A stretch of DNA of 64,000 nucleotides from Gelidibacter mesophilus DSM 14095 (GCF_000423005.1 NZ_AUHD01000007.1:124001-188000), one strand, 5' to 3'. Shown: positions 1 to 12,510, counted from the first letter of the stretch. Notes: generated by a model not told the origin, from the letters alone. Numbers and translations are program-made.

Positions 1-1421
1 AGGATAACGTGAGTGATTCCGAAGGGGCATTCGCAACTCAAGGGTATTTTGGAAGATTGAACTATAATTATAAAGAAAAGTACCTTTTTGAAGTGAATGG
101 TCGTTACGATGCTTCTTCAAGATTTTCTGCAGATAGTCGTTGGAATTTTTTCCCATCAATTTCTGCTGGGTATAATATTGCCAAAGAAGACTTTTGGCCT
201 CTTGACAAAGTAAATATGTTCAAGATTCGTTATTCAACTGGATCCATTGGAAACCAAAATGTGAAGGATCAAGGAGGTAATATCGTTAATTATCCATACA
301 TACAAAAAATGCCTATTAGGACCAATCTTTGGTGGATCGGGAATAACGGAAGACCTAATTACACTTTAACCCCGGGTCTAATTACTCCAGATTTAACTTG
401 GGAAACTGTAAAAACGGACAACTTCGGTCTTGATATTGCAGCCTTTAATAACCGTTTGCAAACAACTTTTGAATATTTCATACGAACCACTGACGATATG
501 TTTGGACCGGCAGAGCGTTTACCTGCAATATTAGGTACCACATCACCACAATCTAACAACGCCTCTTTGGAAACCAAAGGGTTTGATTTTAGTATCCAAT
601 GGAAAGACAATTTGGGAGAAGTGAATTATAATGTTAGCCTCATTCTATCTGATGCCGTAACGAAAGTCACTAAATACCGTAATCCAAACAATTTGCTGAA
701 CACTTATCGTGAAGGACAGACACTTGGTGAAATATGGGGTTTTGAAACTATAGGTTTGTATCAAAACCAAACCGAAATAGATAATGGTCCAGACCTATCC
801 AAGTTTTATGGTGGTCAATGGTTTCCTGGTGATGTACATTACAATGACCTCAACGGCGATGGCTTTGTTGATTGGGGTAAATCTACTTCAGACGATCCGG
901 GAGATTTAAAGGTAATAGGCAACTCAACGCCTAGATATCTCTATTCTTTTACTGCAGGTATCGACTACAAAGGAATTGACTTTTCAATGTTTTGGCAAGG
1001 CATTGGAAAAAGAGAAGTATGGACTGGAGACGCCTATACTTTTGGAGCCGTTGGCAACCAATGGCAATCTGCCGGATTTGAGGAGCATAAAGATTATTGG
1101 TCTGTCGATAACCCTGGCGCATTCTTACCTAGACCAACCTTCAGAAGTGCATGGCGAAATCAAGAAGTCCAAACCAGATATTTACAAAATGGCGCTTATT
1201 TGAGATTGAAAAATATAACCCTTGGGTATAGTTTTTCTCCAGATATCTTAGATAAACTGCATCTTAAAAAACTTAGAATTTTTATGGCTGGAGAAAACTT
1301 ATTTACTTTCACTAAAATGTCAACAATTTTTGATCCAGAAGCTACTGGAGGAAGTTGGGGGAATGGAAAAATTTATCCACTCCAAAAGTCATATTCTCTT
1401 GGTCTACATATTCAATTTTAA
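1..1421 (+). CDS. SusC/RagA-family TonB-dependent receptor, C-terminal part (5' end outside window)
   Basis: This is the C-terminal part of an outer-membrane TonB-dependent transporter that imports glycan fragments together with its SusD lid. The frame is open back to the first base of the window, so the GTG at 9 is not the true start and the plug and N-terminal domains lie upstream. What is visible is SusC barrel sequence: the GYFGRLNYNY and RYDASSRF strand motifs near the left edge, the LNGDG...D acidic loop, and a C-terminus ending GLHIQF with a terminal aromatic residue as expected for BAM-assembled barrels. The SusD partner starts 12 bp after the stop, so the two are co-transcribed. The substrate cannot be read from the sequence; downstream GH2, GH27, GH16 and sulfatase genes suggest sulfated galactose- or hexosamine-containing oligosaccharides. 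Confidence 0.95.
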   Translation, partial: DNVSDSEGAFATQGYFGRLNYNYKEKYLFEVNGRYDASSRFSADSRWNFFPSISAGYNIAKEDFWPLDKVNMFKIRYSTGSIGNQNVKDQGGNIVNYPYIQKMPIRTNLWWIGNNGRPNYTLTPGLITPDLTWETVKTDNFGLDIAAFNNRLQTTFEYFIRTTDDMFGPAERLPAILGTTSPQSNNASLETKGFDFSIQWKDNLGEVNYNVSLILSDAVTKVTKYRNPNNLLNTYREGQTLGEIWGFETIGLYQNQTEIDNGPDLSKFYGGQWFPGDVHYNDLNGDGFVDWGKSTSDDPGDLKVIGNSTPRYLYSFTAGIDYKGIDFSMFWQGIGKREVWTGDAYTFGAVGNQWQSAGFEEHKDYWSVDNPGAFLPRPTFRSAWRNQEVQTRYLQNGAYLRLKNITLGYSFSPDILDKLHLKKLRIFMAGENLFTFTKMSTIFDPEATGGSWGNGKIYPLQKSYSLGLHIQF

Positions 1422-1433
1422 TAACATCATATT

Positions 1434-3176
1434 ATGAAACATACAAAATTCATTGCATTAATATTTATTCTGACCTTCAGTATTGGTTGTTCAGATGACC
1501 TGTTGGATAAACTGCCCGAAGACGAAATTTCTCCTGAGGCGTATTGGAAAACTCCTAATGACTTGGCACTTTTCCTCAACCAATTCTACACCTCGTTTCC
1601 TGTACACAATGGATACAACGGTGGTATCTTTGAGTTTGATAACAATAGTGACAACCTTGCAGATATTTTTATAAACAATCGGTTTGTTGGAACATCTTCT
1701 AATGCACCAACATCAGATGGTTCTTGGAATAACGGATACGGATTGATTAGAAGTGTGAATTTCTACCTTGAAAATAGTGGAACGGCACAAGGTGATGCTG
1801 CATTAATAGACCATTATGATGGAGAAGCGTATTTCTTTAGAGCCATGTTTTATTATAATCTACTTAAACGATATGGAGGCGTGCCGTATATAGACAAGAC
1901 TCTGAATACGGATTCCCCTGAACTCTATACAGCAAGAATGCCAAGAAATGAATTGGCAACAAAAATTGTTGAAGATTTGGATAAGGCGATAGCCAAATTA
2001 AAACCAAGAAGTACTGCAGAGAAATTTAGGGTACACCAAGGTATTGCCCTGTCTTTAAAATCGTCGGTTTGTCTTTATGAAGGAACTTGGGAAAAGTATC
2101 ACACCGGTGATGATTTTGCAGCACCAGAAAATGAAAGCACGAAATTTTTACAATGGGCGGCTGATGCAGCTGAAATGCTAATCAATCAAGGAGAATACTC
2201 TATTTATAATAATGGAACGGCTAAAACCTATTGGGATTTGTTTAACCAGGTTGATTATTCTGGAATTTCTGAAGTCATGTTCTGGAAAAAATATAATGTA
2301 TCAGATGGCGTAAGTCATTATGTAGGACATTATCTTCCTCATACGGGTTCAGGTACAGGTGTGACCAAATCTTTGGTAGACTCATACTTAGCTATTGATG
2401 GACAGCCTATTTCAGTAAGTCCTTTGTATAGTGCCAGTCAGGAAAGCAGTTTGACTACTATTATAAAAGATAGAGACCCTAGACTGAGGCAAACAATTGC
2501 TACTCCTGGCGATTTGCTAACCGTAAATTCTGGTGTTCCAGATGAACTATTTGAATTTCCAACCTTCAGAGGAAATAATGAAATTACAAATACCACCGGG
2601 TATCAAATTTACAAGGGAGGAACTACAGATAATGACCAAAGAACGAATAGTTATACAGGTGCCATCATTTTTAGATACGCTGAGGTGCTCCTTAATTATG
2701 CAGAAGCAAAGGCTGAACTTGGAAGTTTGACTCAAGGCGATCTTGATATCTCCATTAACTTACTAAGAGCGCGTGTTGGGATGCCGTCATTAAGTATAAC
2801 TCCTGTTTCAGATCCAAACAAAGCTTTTCCTGGGTTAAGTGATCTTATCAATGAGGTGAGAAGGGAACGCCGCGTAGAAACAGCTTTGGAAGGAAAGCGT
2901 TTTGATGATTTAATGCGTTGGGCAGCAGCAGATGAACTCATCGTTGGAAAGCGATTAATGGGCTTCAAGATTATCGGTAGTGATATGGAAGCTGAATTTT
3001 CTGAGGAAATTAATGCCTCAATATTGGTGAATTCATCAGGCTACATTGATCCATATATAAATACAATTCCAGAGGGTTATGGATTTAAACTTGGAAGAGA
3101 TTATCTCTCTCCAATACCTACAGAACAAATAGTTTTGAGCCAAGGGAGTCTAGTACAGAATCCAGGATGGGAATAA
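1434..3176 (+). CDS. SusD/RagB-family glycan-binding outer-membrane lipoprotein
   Basis: This is a surface lipoprotein that closes over the SusC barrel and binds the incoming glycan. The N-terminus is a lipoprotein signal with lipobox S-I-G-C (Cys at about residue 19), followed by the SDDLLDKLPEDEISPEAYW region typical of SusD N-termini. TPR-type helices follow (AYFFRAMFYYNLLKRYGGVPY), then the C-terminal hallmark of the family: IFRYAEVLLNYAEAKAEL, RRERRVETALEGKRFDDLMRW, and a PIPTEQI...NPGWE end. At 580 residues it is normal for the family. It sits 12 bp behind the SusC gene and is followed by a strong hairpin terminator, so SusC-SusD may form one unit separable from the enzyme genes downstream. 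Confidence 0.96.
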   Translation: MKHTKFIALIFILTFSIGCSDDLLDKLPEDEISPEAYWKTPNDLALFLNQFYTSFPVHNGYNGGIFEFDNNSDNLADIFINNRFVGTSSNAPTSDGSWNNGYGLIRSVNFYLENSGTAQGDAALIDHYDGEAYFFRAMFYYNLLKRYGGVPYIDKTLNTDSPELYTARMPRNELATKIVEDLDKAIAKLKPRSTAEKFRVHQGIALSLKSSVCLYEGTWEKYHTGDDFAAPENESTKFLQWAADAAEMLINQGEYSIYNNGTAKTYWDLFNQVDYSGISEVMFWKKYNVSDGVSHYVGHYLPHTGSGTGVTKSLVDSYLAIDGQPISVSPLYSASQESSLTTIIKDRDPRLRQTIATPGDLLTVNSGVPDELFEFPTFRGNNEITNTTGYQIYKGGTTDNDQRTNSYTGAIIFRYAEVLLNYAEAKAELGSLTQGDLDISINLLRARVGMPSLSITPVSDPNKAFPGLSDLINEVRRERRVETALEGKRFDDLMRWAAADELIVGKRLMGFKIIGSDMEAEFSEEINASILVNSSGYIDPYINTIPEGYGFKLGRDYLSPIPTEQIVLSQGSLVQNPGWE

Positions 3177-3229
3177 ACTAAAGAGAAGATTATATTTAAG
3201 TTTTTAATTTGATAATAGTTAGTTTGATT

Positions 3230-3262
3230 AATCCCGCTCAATAGTATTGGCGGGATTTTTTT
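3230..3262 (+). terminator. Rho-independent terminator after SusC/SusD pair
   Basis: The stem AATCCCGC/GCGGGATT (3230-3237 with 3250-3257) extends by CAA/TTG across a one-base mismatch and is followed by a run of seven T (3256-3262). It lies 54 bp after the SusD stop codon. Confidence 0.85.
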
Positions 3263-3350
3263 GTAGTTTGCACTACTACAATATCGTACACTGTAAATGT
3301 TAGAACAATCAGGTTGAAATTGTTTGTTTTTCAAGATCGATCAATAATAG

Positions 3351-3581
3351 GGGCAAGCGGCGTTGGTATTGGCGTTTAATCTAAGCATCAAGCCGCCCAT
3401 TGTTTCTTTTGATTTATCACGTTCCAATTGGTGTCCAAGATCTTTTGTGGAACCGATGGTTGTAGATTTAGGAGATTTGAAAGCGGGTCATTTCAATGTC
3501 AAAATAAAAATTCCAGCCACCCCTGTTGATGGGGATAAATTGAATCATTGGTTGGTTTCTGCTTATTTGACCTATCAATAG
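3351..3581 (+). pseudogene. Relict C-terminus of a PNGase F-like glycopeptidase
   Basis: An open stretch of 76 codons follows an in-frame TAG at 3348. It has no plausible start or signal peptide and ends at TAG 3579-3581. The encoded sequence contains SFDLSRSNWCPRSFVEP, then VDLGDLKAGHFNVKIKIP and NHWLVSAYLTYQ. I recognise this as the last beta-strands of the PNGase F C-terminal domain; the Elizabethkingia enzyme has the comparable DRAGWCPGMAVPTRIDVLNN. PNGase F removes N-glycans from glycoproteins, and this piece has lost the catalytic N-terminal domain. The identification is from remembered family motifs, not from a search. The neighbouring GH2, GH84 and GH20 genes, which would act on released N-glycans, make it plausible. 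Confidence 0.55.
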
Positions 3582-3632
3582 AAAAGTATCCTATAAAACA
3601 AGGTGTCAGCCCTTTTGAAAAGTGCCTTTTAA

Positions 3633-3644
3633 GAAAACGTTTTC
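3633..3644. promoter_or_regulatory. Perfect 12-bp palindrome GAAAACGTTTTC, LacI-type operator candidate
   Basis: The 12-bp sequence is its own reverse complement with a central CG, the form typical of LacI-family operators. It lies about 190 bp upstream of the first GH2 start. No LacI-type regulator gene is in the window, so its function is inferred only. Confidence 0.3.
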
Positions 3645-3730
3645 GTAGATTTATTAGGGAATACCCGAGGCAAATGGTAATAATTTGAGTAAATTGGTCA
3701 CTTAGATTTTTTTGAAATTTTTCACTCTAT

Positions 3731-3766
3731 AGGACATCGAAAATTCTGTGTTTTTTGCGATGTTCT
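3731..3766. other. Imperfect hairpin in the leader of the first GH2 gene
   Basis: AGGACATCGAAAA (3731-3743) can pair with TTTTGCGATGTTCT (about 3753-3766), leaving one bulged G and one G-U pair around a loop of about 9 nt. There is no T-run after it, so it is not a canonical terminator. It lies 65-100 bp before the GH2 start and could be an operator or a leader RNA structure. Confidence 0.35.
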
Positions 3767-3830
3767 ACTTGTAAGATTTCACGAAAGAATGAGTTTTCAA
3801 TTTATAGTATTCACACTTTATATTTTACAA

Positions 3831-6800
3831 ATGATCACATTTTCAAGAAAAAAAGTTTTAGGTGTATTGCAAATCGTATTTATCTGCTTTGCCGTTTTAA
3901 ACGTTAATGGTCAAGCTAAAGATCCTATTAAAGATTACGTGGATTATATTATGAACGAGGCCGTGATCAGCGAACACAAAATGGACGCACACGCCTCTTT
4001 CACCTCGTTTACTTCAGAAAAGGATGCGTTGGACAATACCCCAAAATACTACCAATTACTGGATGGGATCTGGAAATTCAATTGGGTACGAAATCCCAAA
4101 GACAGACCAACTACATTCATGAATCCCAATGAGGATGTCTCTTCGTGGGATGACATCAAAGTGCCGTCCAACTGGGAAGTGGAAGGTTACGGGATTCCTA
4201 TTTACGTGAACCATCAGTACGAATTTTCCGATTATAAAGCCATGGTGGCCGATGATATGGAACTTGTGGACCGTATCTATCCTGCCAATCCTGGGAAAGT
4301 TCCCAGCGAATATAATCCTGTTGGAACTTATGTGCGCGAATTTACGATAGCAAACGATTGGGAAGGCAAGGAAATCTCCTTGCAGATTGGTGCCATGAAA
4401 TCCGGTGGTTTTGTTTGGCTCAATGGCAAATACATTGGCTATTCGCAAGGAAGTAAATTACCTGCGGAATTCAATATTACAGCCGCGGCACATACGGGAA
4501 AGAACAAAATTGCCATTCAGATTTTTAGATGGACGGACGGTTCTTATTTGGAAGCCCAGGATTTTTGGAGGATTAGCGGTATTGAGCGCAGCGTATATGT
4601 GTATGCCCAACCCAAATTGCGCATTGAGGATTATGAAGTGGTGTCCATCTTGGATGGGGCTTATAAAGATGGGGTATTTGAATTGGATGTCACTCTTGAA
4701 AATGCCAATTCAAAATCGGATAAAGGCAGTGTGTCTTATAAAATTTTGGACGCCGACTCAAAAACTGTGGCGTCAGATTCCAAATCTTTTACTATTAACG
4801 GTTCAAAACAACATGAATTCAATTTTTCTGCCACCCTTCCCCAGGTGAAGCAATGGAGTGCAGAACATCCTAATCTGTACACCCTTCTTATTGAAACCAA
4901 GGACAGTAAGGGAAAGACCCGAGAGGTGACGACCTCTAAAATAGGGTTTCGATCGGTTGAAATCAAACAAGGGTTGTTATTGGTCAACGGGCAGCGCATC
5001 ACCTTAAAAGGAGTGAATACCCAAGAAACCAATCCGGAAACCGGGCATGTGGTACCTGAAGCCTTGATCATGAAAGATATCAAGCTTTGGAAAGAAAACA
5101 ACATCAACGCCGTACGGTTGAGCCATTACCCACAACAACGCCGGTTTTATGAACTTTGTGACGAGTATGGTTTATATGTCGTGGATGAAGCGAATATTGA
5201 ATCGCACGGCATGTATTACGGCGAACATTCCTTGGCAAAAAAACCAAGTTGGGAAAACGCACATGTGGATAGAATGGTCCGTTTGGTAAAACGCGACAAA
5301 AACCATCCGTCGGTGATTATTTGGTCCATGGGGAATGAAGCCGGAAATGGGGTGAATTTCTTCAAAGGTTATGATGCCATGAAAGCAAATGATAAGACCA
5401 AACGTCCTGTACAGTACGAGCGCCCTTATAAAGATTACGATGGCAGCATTTGGGACATGGATACCAATACGGATATACTCGTGCCGCAATATCCAACGCC
5501 AGCAACGTTTGAAGCGGTAGGAAGGACCAAAACGGACCGGCCTTATATTCCGAGTGAGTATGCCCACGCGATGGGAAACAGTACGGGAAATTTTCAGGAT
5601 TATTGGGATATTATTGAACGATATGACAACCTCCAAGGTGGTTTTATTTGGGACTGGGTAGATCAATCGATCTGGAAAACCAATGAAAAAGGCGAACGCT
5701 TTTATGCCTATGGCGGCGATTATGGTGAGAATATGCCCACCGATAATACCTTTTTAAATAACGGTATTGTCTTCCCGGACCGTACGCCACAGCCTGGGTT
5801 GTTTGAAGTTAAAAAAGCACACGAATTTATCAATTTCAGGGATCATGGTGTAAACCGTCATGACGAACTCCGAATTTTGGTGGAGAATTTATATGATTTT
5901 ACGGATCTCAATCAATTCAATTTTACTGCAGAAATAAAAGCAGATGGTAAGGTTCTAAAAACCATTCCCATTGAAGATATATCGGTGGAAACACATACCG
6001 GCAAATTAATTAGAGTGTCCCTAAAGGATGTGGATTATAAAGAAAACACCCAATACTTTTTAGAGATTTCAGCAACTACGAAAGCGCCTTGGGGCATACT
6101 TCCAAAAGGCTATGAAGTGGCCCATGAGCAATTTTCATTGAGAGGCAAGTATAAAAAAGAAAGCACGAAGCTGGATGCGAAAGGCACTTTAAAAATTAAG
6201 GACTCCAAAGAAACTTTAGAGGTTACCAATGCGGACGTGAAAGTTGTTTTTGATAAAACAAAAGGACAAATAACCTCTTACGTTTATGAAGGGACTGAGC
6301 TATTGAAAGACGGAAATGGCCCTAAACCAAACTTTTGGCGCGCCCCAACGGATAATGATTTTGGTAGCCAAATGCAAGCCAAAAATATCGAATGGAAAAA
6401 AGCCTCGCTATTTATGAAAGTGGCAAAGTTAACTTCGAAAACCAATAATGATGGCAGTGTTACCATTAATGTGAATTATAACTTGCCAGGTGTCAATACC
6501 ACTTTTGATTCGGAATATCACATTCTGGGGAATGGTGCCATTAAAATCGACAATACCCTTCACGAAACCGAGTATAAAGCCGATCTGCCACGGGTAGGCA
6601 TGCGCATGCAGTTGCCGAAGGCTTACGAAAACATGACCTATTTTGGTCGTGGCCCTTGGGAAAACTATCAGGATAGAAAAGCTTCTGCGTTTCTTGACGT
6701 TTATGAGTCAAAAGTTAAAGATCAGTACGTGCCTTACGTAAGACCACAAGAAAATGGTTATAAAACAGACGTGCGCTGGTCAGCGTTTACAGATGCTAAC

Positions 6801-7190
6801 AACAATGGTTTGCTAGTGGTGGCACAAAACCAATTTCAAGGTTTAGGTATGAGTGCCTTGCACATGCCAAACGAAGATTTTGATACCACTTCTGGGATCG
6901 CTTATAGTGGGAATGAAAATTTGGAGGAAGAATTTAGAACGGATGGGATTCCGCAAATAAATGCGTCCAAACATATCAATGATATAAAAGAACAAGATTT
7001 AGTGCAACTCAATATTGATTTGGGACAACGTGGGGTGGCAGGAGATAATAGCTGGGGAGGTAGACCACAAGAGGAATACCTGATCCGAGGACAGGAAAAA
7101 CATGCCTACAGTTTTTATTTGGTTCCTTTTAAAAACGGAACTGTAAAGGATTTTGTAGAATGGAGCAAGTTATACAGCAATCAAAACTAA
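3831..7190 (+). CDS. GH2 beta-galactosidase-like enzyme, LacZ architecture, divergent His motif
   Basis: This is a secreted retaining glycosidase of family GH2, probably releasing terminal beta-galactose. An in-frame ATG at 3789 exists, but the ATG at 3831 gives a clean signal peptide (ITFSRKKVLGVLQIVFICF...NGQA), so I use it; length is 1119 aa. The order is sugar-binding jelly-roll, Ig-like domain, TIM barrel, second Ig-like domain and Bgal small-chain domain starting around [11 protein letters not shown]. The acid/base is E503 in WSMGNEAGNG and the nucleophile is E576 in [11 protein letters not shown]. The LacZ signature GVNRHEHxP reads GVNTQETNP here, so both signature histidines are missing; this fits a divergent subfamily with altered substrate preference. 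The GH2 gene 870 bp downstream has the same architecture but the standard motif. Confidence 0.93.
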   Translation: MITFSRKKVLGVLQIVFICFAVLNVNGQAKDPIKDYVDYIMNEAVISEHKMDAHASFTSFTSEKDALDNTPKYYQLLDGIWKFNWVRNPKDRPTTFMNPNEDVSSWDDIKVPSNWEVEGYGIPIYVNHQYEFSDYKAMVADDMELVDRIYPANPGKVPSEYNPVGTYVREFTIANDWEGKEISLQIGAMKSGGFVWLNGKYIGYSQGSKLPAEFNITAAAHTGKNKIAIQIFRWTDGSYLEAQDFWRISGIERSVYVYAQPKLRIEDYEVVSILDGAYKDGVFELDVTLENANSKSDKGSVSYKILDADSKTVASDSKSFTINGSKQHEFNFSATLPQVKQWSAEHPNLYTLLIETKDSKGKTREVTTSKIGFRSVEIKQGLLLVNGQRITLKGVNTQETNPETGHVVPEALIMKDIKLWKENNINAVRLSHYPQQRRFYELCDEYGLYVVDEANIESHGMYYGEHSLAKKPSWENAHVDRMVRLVKRDKNHPSVIIWSMGNEAGNGVNFFKGYDAMKANDKTKRPVQYERPYKDYDGSIWDMDTNTDILVPQYPTPATFEAVGRTKTDRPYIPSEYAHAMGNSTGNFQDYWDIIERYDNLQGGFIWDWVDQSIWKTNEKGERFYAYGGDYGENMPTDNTFLNNGIVFPDRTPQPGLFEVKKAHEFINFRDHGVNRHDELRILVENLYDFTDLNQFNFTAEIKADGKVLKTIPIEDISVETHTGKLIRVSLKDVDYKENTQYFLEISATTKAPWGILPKGYEVAHEQFSLRGKYKKESTKLDAKGTLKIKDSKETLEVTNADVKVVFDKTKGQITSYVYEGTELLKDGNGPKPNFWRAPTDNDFGSQMQAKNIEWKKASLFMKVAKLTSKTNNDGSVTINVNYNLPGVNTTFDSEYHILGNGAIKIDNTLHETEYKADLPRVGMRMQLPKAYENMTYFGRGPWENYQDRKASAFLDVYESKVKDQYVPYVRPQENGYKTDVRWSAFTDANNNGLLVVAQNQFQGLGMSALHMPNEDFDTTSGIAYSGNENLEEEFRTDGIPQINASKHINDIKEQDLVQLNIDLGQRGVAGDNSWGGRPQEEYLIRGQEKHAYSFYLVPFKNGTVKDFVEWSKLYSNQN

Positions 7191-7294
7191 CCCTATTGGA
7201 CAGACCGCTAGAGGCAAAGGTGAATGGGGTAAAACAAATGGTAATGTTTCTTTGAGGGTTGATGAATAGATGACTAACACTATATAATTAAAAG

Positions 7295-7945
7295 ATGAAA
7301 AAACTTCTGATTCTCGTTGTGCTGTTAGTGGTGAATTTTGGATTTGCCCAAACCTACTCGAAGCACTATTACGAAAGAAAGGAATTATTTGAGAAAAGTG
7401 TGGACACACCGGACGAAATTATATTCTTAGGCAACAGTATCACCGAAGGTGGCAATTGGAAAGCCTTGTTTCCCGATAGAAACGTAGTGAACAGAGGGAT
7501 TAGTGGGGATGTGACTGACGGCATTTTATTCCGATTGGAAGAAGTGACGGCGTCACAACCGTCCAAAGTGTTCTTGTTGGTGGGAACAAATGACATGGCC
7601 AAAGGAAAAAGCATCGATTATGTTTTGGAAAACACCGAAAAAATAATTGCCCAAATAAAAGAGCAATCCAAAGACACCAAAATATACCTGCAAAGCATTT
7701 TACCGATAAATCCTAATGTTGGAAAAAAATTCCCCGGACATAAAAACAACCATGAAAAAATTATGGCCGCCAATAAACGATTAAAAGCGCTTGCAAAAGA
7801 CTATGATATAAATTATATTAATCTGCATACCCCGATGAGCGATGGAAAAAAGCACCTGAAACCAAAATACACGCACGACGGGTTGCATCTCACGGAAGAG
7901 GGGTATCAAAAATGGAAGAAGATCATATATAAATATGTCAATTAA
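7295..7945 (+). CDS. Secreted SGNH/GDSL-family esterase
   Basis: This is a 216-residue secreted hydrolase of the SGNH superfamily, close in form to the PAF-acetylhydrolase/GDSL lipases found in glycan loci, where they commonly remove O-acetyl groups. A signal peptide (KKLLILVVLLVVNFGFAQ) precedes the four family blocks in order: block I IFLGNSITEGG (nucleophile Ser), block II NRGISGD (Gly), block III VGTNDM (Asn), and block V DGLHLTEEGY (Asp-x-x-His). It lies 104 bp after the first GH2 and 115 bp before the second, so it probably belongs to one operon with them. An O-acetyl sugar, including O-acetyl sialate, is a reasonable substrate, but the sequence alone does not decide it. Confidence 0.88.
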   Translation: MKKLLILVVLLVVNFGFAQTYSKHYYERKELFEKSVDTPDEIIFLGNSITEGGNWKALFPDRNVVNRGISGDVTDGILFRLEEVTASQPSKVFLLVGTNDMAKGKSIDYVLENTEKIIAQIKEQSKDTKIYLQSILPINPNVGKKFPGHKNNHEKIMAANKRLKALAKDYDINYINLHTPMSDGKKHLKPKYTHDGLHLTEEGYQKWKKIIYKYVN

Positions 7946-7976
7946 AACAAAACCCTCAAGCCATTGTGAGCTGTAA

Positions 7977-11174
<3,198 letters not shown>

Positions 11175-11202
11175 CATAGTAAAGATCAATCAAAACAACT
11201 CC

Positions 11203-11246
11203 ATATCGACCTTCTATGTTATCCCGAAGGTCGATATTGTTTTTTA
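11203..11246 (+). terminator. Rho-independent terminator between GH2 and GH27
   Basis: A perfect 12-bp stem ATATCGACCTTC/GAAGGTCGATAT (11203-11214 with 11226-11237) with an 11-nt loop is followed by TGTTTTTTAT. It ends about 10 bp before the GH27 start codon, so read-through or a promoter within this short gap is needed for GH27 expression. Confidence 0.85.
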
Positions 11247-11256
11247 TGGACATAAA

Positions 11257-12510
11257 ATGATGAGATACGGTCTGTTGGTAGTGCTTTTGGTTTTGACCTC
11301 GTGTTGGGAGAAAGAACGGGATATAAATCCTTTTGCCGCAAGCAAGCTTAACACACAGGAAATCCATAAACCCCAAACCCCAATCATGGGATGGTCCAGC
11401 TGGAACAACTTCCATGTGGACATCAACGAAGAGGTGATCAAGGCCCAAGCCGATTTTATGGTCTCTTCCGGGATGGCCGATGTGGGCTATTCGTACATCA
11501 ATATCGATGACGGATTTTTTGGAGGTCGCGACGCCCAGGGCGATTTGCTGGTGCATCCCGAACGGTTCCCCAACGGCATGAAAGTGGTTGCGGATTATAT
11601 CCATTCCAAAGGGCTGAAAGCGGGAATTTATTCCGATGCCGGGATCAACACCTGTGCCTCACATTGGGACAAGGATACCATTGGCGTGGGTTCAGGACTT
11701 ATGGGCCACGATCGGAAGGATTTAAAATTGATGCTCAACGAGTGGAATTATGATTTTATCAAAGTCGATTGGTGCGGTGGTGATTGGTTGGGCCTGGATG
11801 AAGAAACCCGTTACACCCAAATTGCCAATATCATTAAGGAAATCAAGCCCAACACCGTTGTTAATATCTGTAGATGGGAATTCCCGGGCACTTGGGCGCT
11901 TCAAATTGCCGATTCCTGGCGGATCTCGGGGGATATTAGCAATGATTTTAATTCCATTCTGCACATTATCGATTTGAACGCTGACCTTTGGAAATATGCC
12001 TCGCCGGGCCATGTCAATGATATGGACATGTTGCAAGTGGGACGTGGGATGACGTATGAGGAAGATAAAACGCATTTTAGCATGTGGTGTATGATGAGCT
12101 CGCCACTTTTGGCAGGGAATGACTTGCGATATATGACCGACGAAACCATCGCCATTTTAACCAATAAAGAGATTATCGCTTTAAACCAAGATCCGTTAGT
12201 ATATCAAGCCCGTAGGTTGGTGGACAACGGCGATTTGGAGGTTTGGGCAAAACCATTGGTTTCTACCATGAGCGGCAAAGTGGCAGTGGCCTTGTTGAAC
12301 CGGTCGGATAAACCAGCAACCATCTCTTTTGATCTGGACCTTGTTGGCCTGATCGCTTCAGAAGGGTATAGTTACCGCGATGTATGGGCAAAGAAGGATT
12401 TTGATAAATCGACCAAGGAAAACTTGGGTTTTGAAGTGGCGCCATATGGGGTGGTGGTGTTGACATTGGACGGTACTTCAAAGCCTTTTAATAGTTTTCA
12501 GGATAAGTAG
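11257..12510 (+). CDS. GH27 alpha-galactosidase / alpha-N-acetylgalactosaminidase family lipoprotein
   Basis: This is a retaining alpha-glycosidase of family GH27. The frame is open far upstream into the preceding gene, but the ATG pair at 11257/11260 gives a lipoprotein signal with lipobox L-T-S-C, and everything before it is shadow sequence. Length is 417 aa, normal for the family. The barrel starts with TPIMGWSSWNNF and carries NIDDGFF, the nucleophile D171 in FIKVDWCGG and the acid/base D226 in SWRISGDI, then the C-terminal antiparallel beta domain. In the C2-recognition loop the sequence is C-R-W-E rather than the C-E-W of alpha-galactosidases or C-S-W of human alpha-NAGAL, so whether it prefers alpha-Gal, alpha-GalNAc or another sugar is open. 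Confidence 0.9.
   Translation: MMRYGLLVVLLVLTSCWEKERDINPFAASKLNTQEIHKPQTPIMGWSSWNNFHVDINEEVIKAQADFMVSSGMADVGYSYINIDDGFFGGRDAQGDLLVHPERFPNGMKVVADYIHSKGLKAGIYSDAGINTCASHWDKDTIGVGSGLMGHDRKDLKLMLNEWNYDFIKVDWCGGDWLGLDEETRYTQIANIIKEIKPNTVVNICRWEFPGTWALQIADSWRISGDISNDFNSILHIIDLNADLWKYASPGHVNDMDMLQVGRGMTYEEDKTHFSMWCMMSSPLLAGNDLRYMTDETIAILTNKEIIALNQDPLVYQARRLVDNGDLEVWAKPLVSTMSGKVAVALLNRSDKPATISFDLDLVGLIASEGYSYRDVWAKKDFDKSTKENLGFEVAPYGVVVLTLDGTSKPFNSFQDK

Noticed and set aside
3789-3830. Earlier in-frame ATG for the first GH2
   Set aside because: It would put 14 residues before a complete signal peptide; the ATG at 3831 fits better, though the earlier start cannot be excluded.
5172-5666. 164-codon antisense frame inside the first GH2
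   Set aside because: It lies opposite the conserved catalytic region of GH2 and has no motif of its own.
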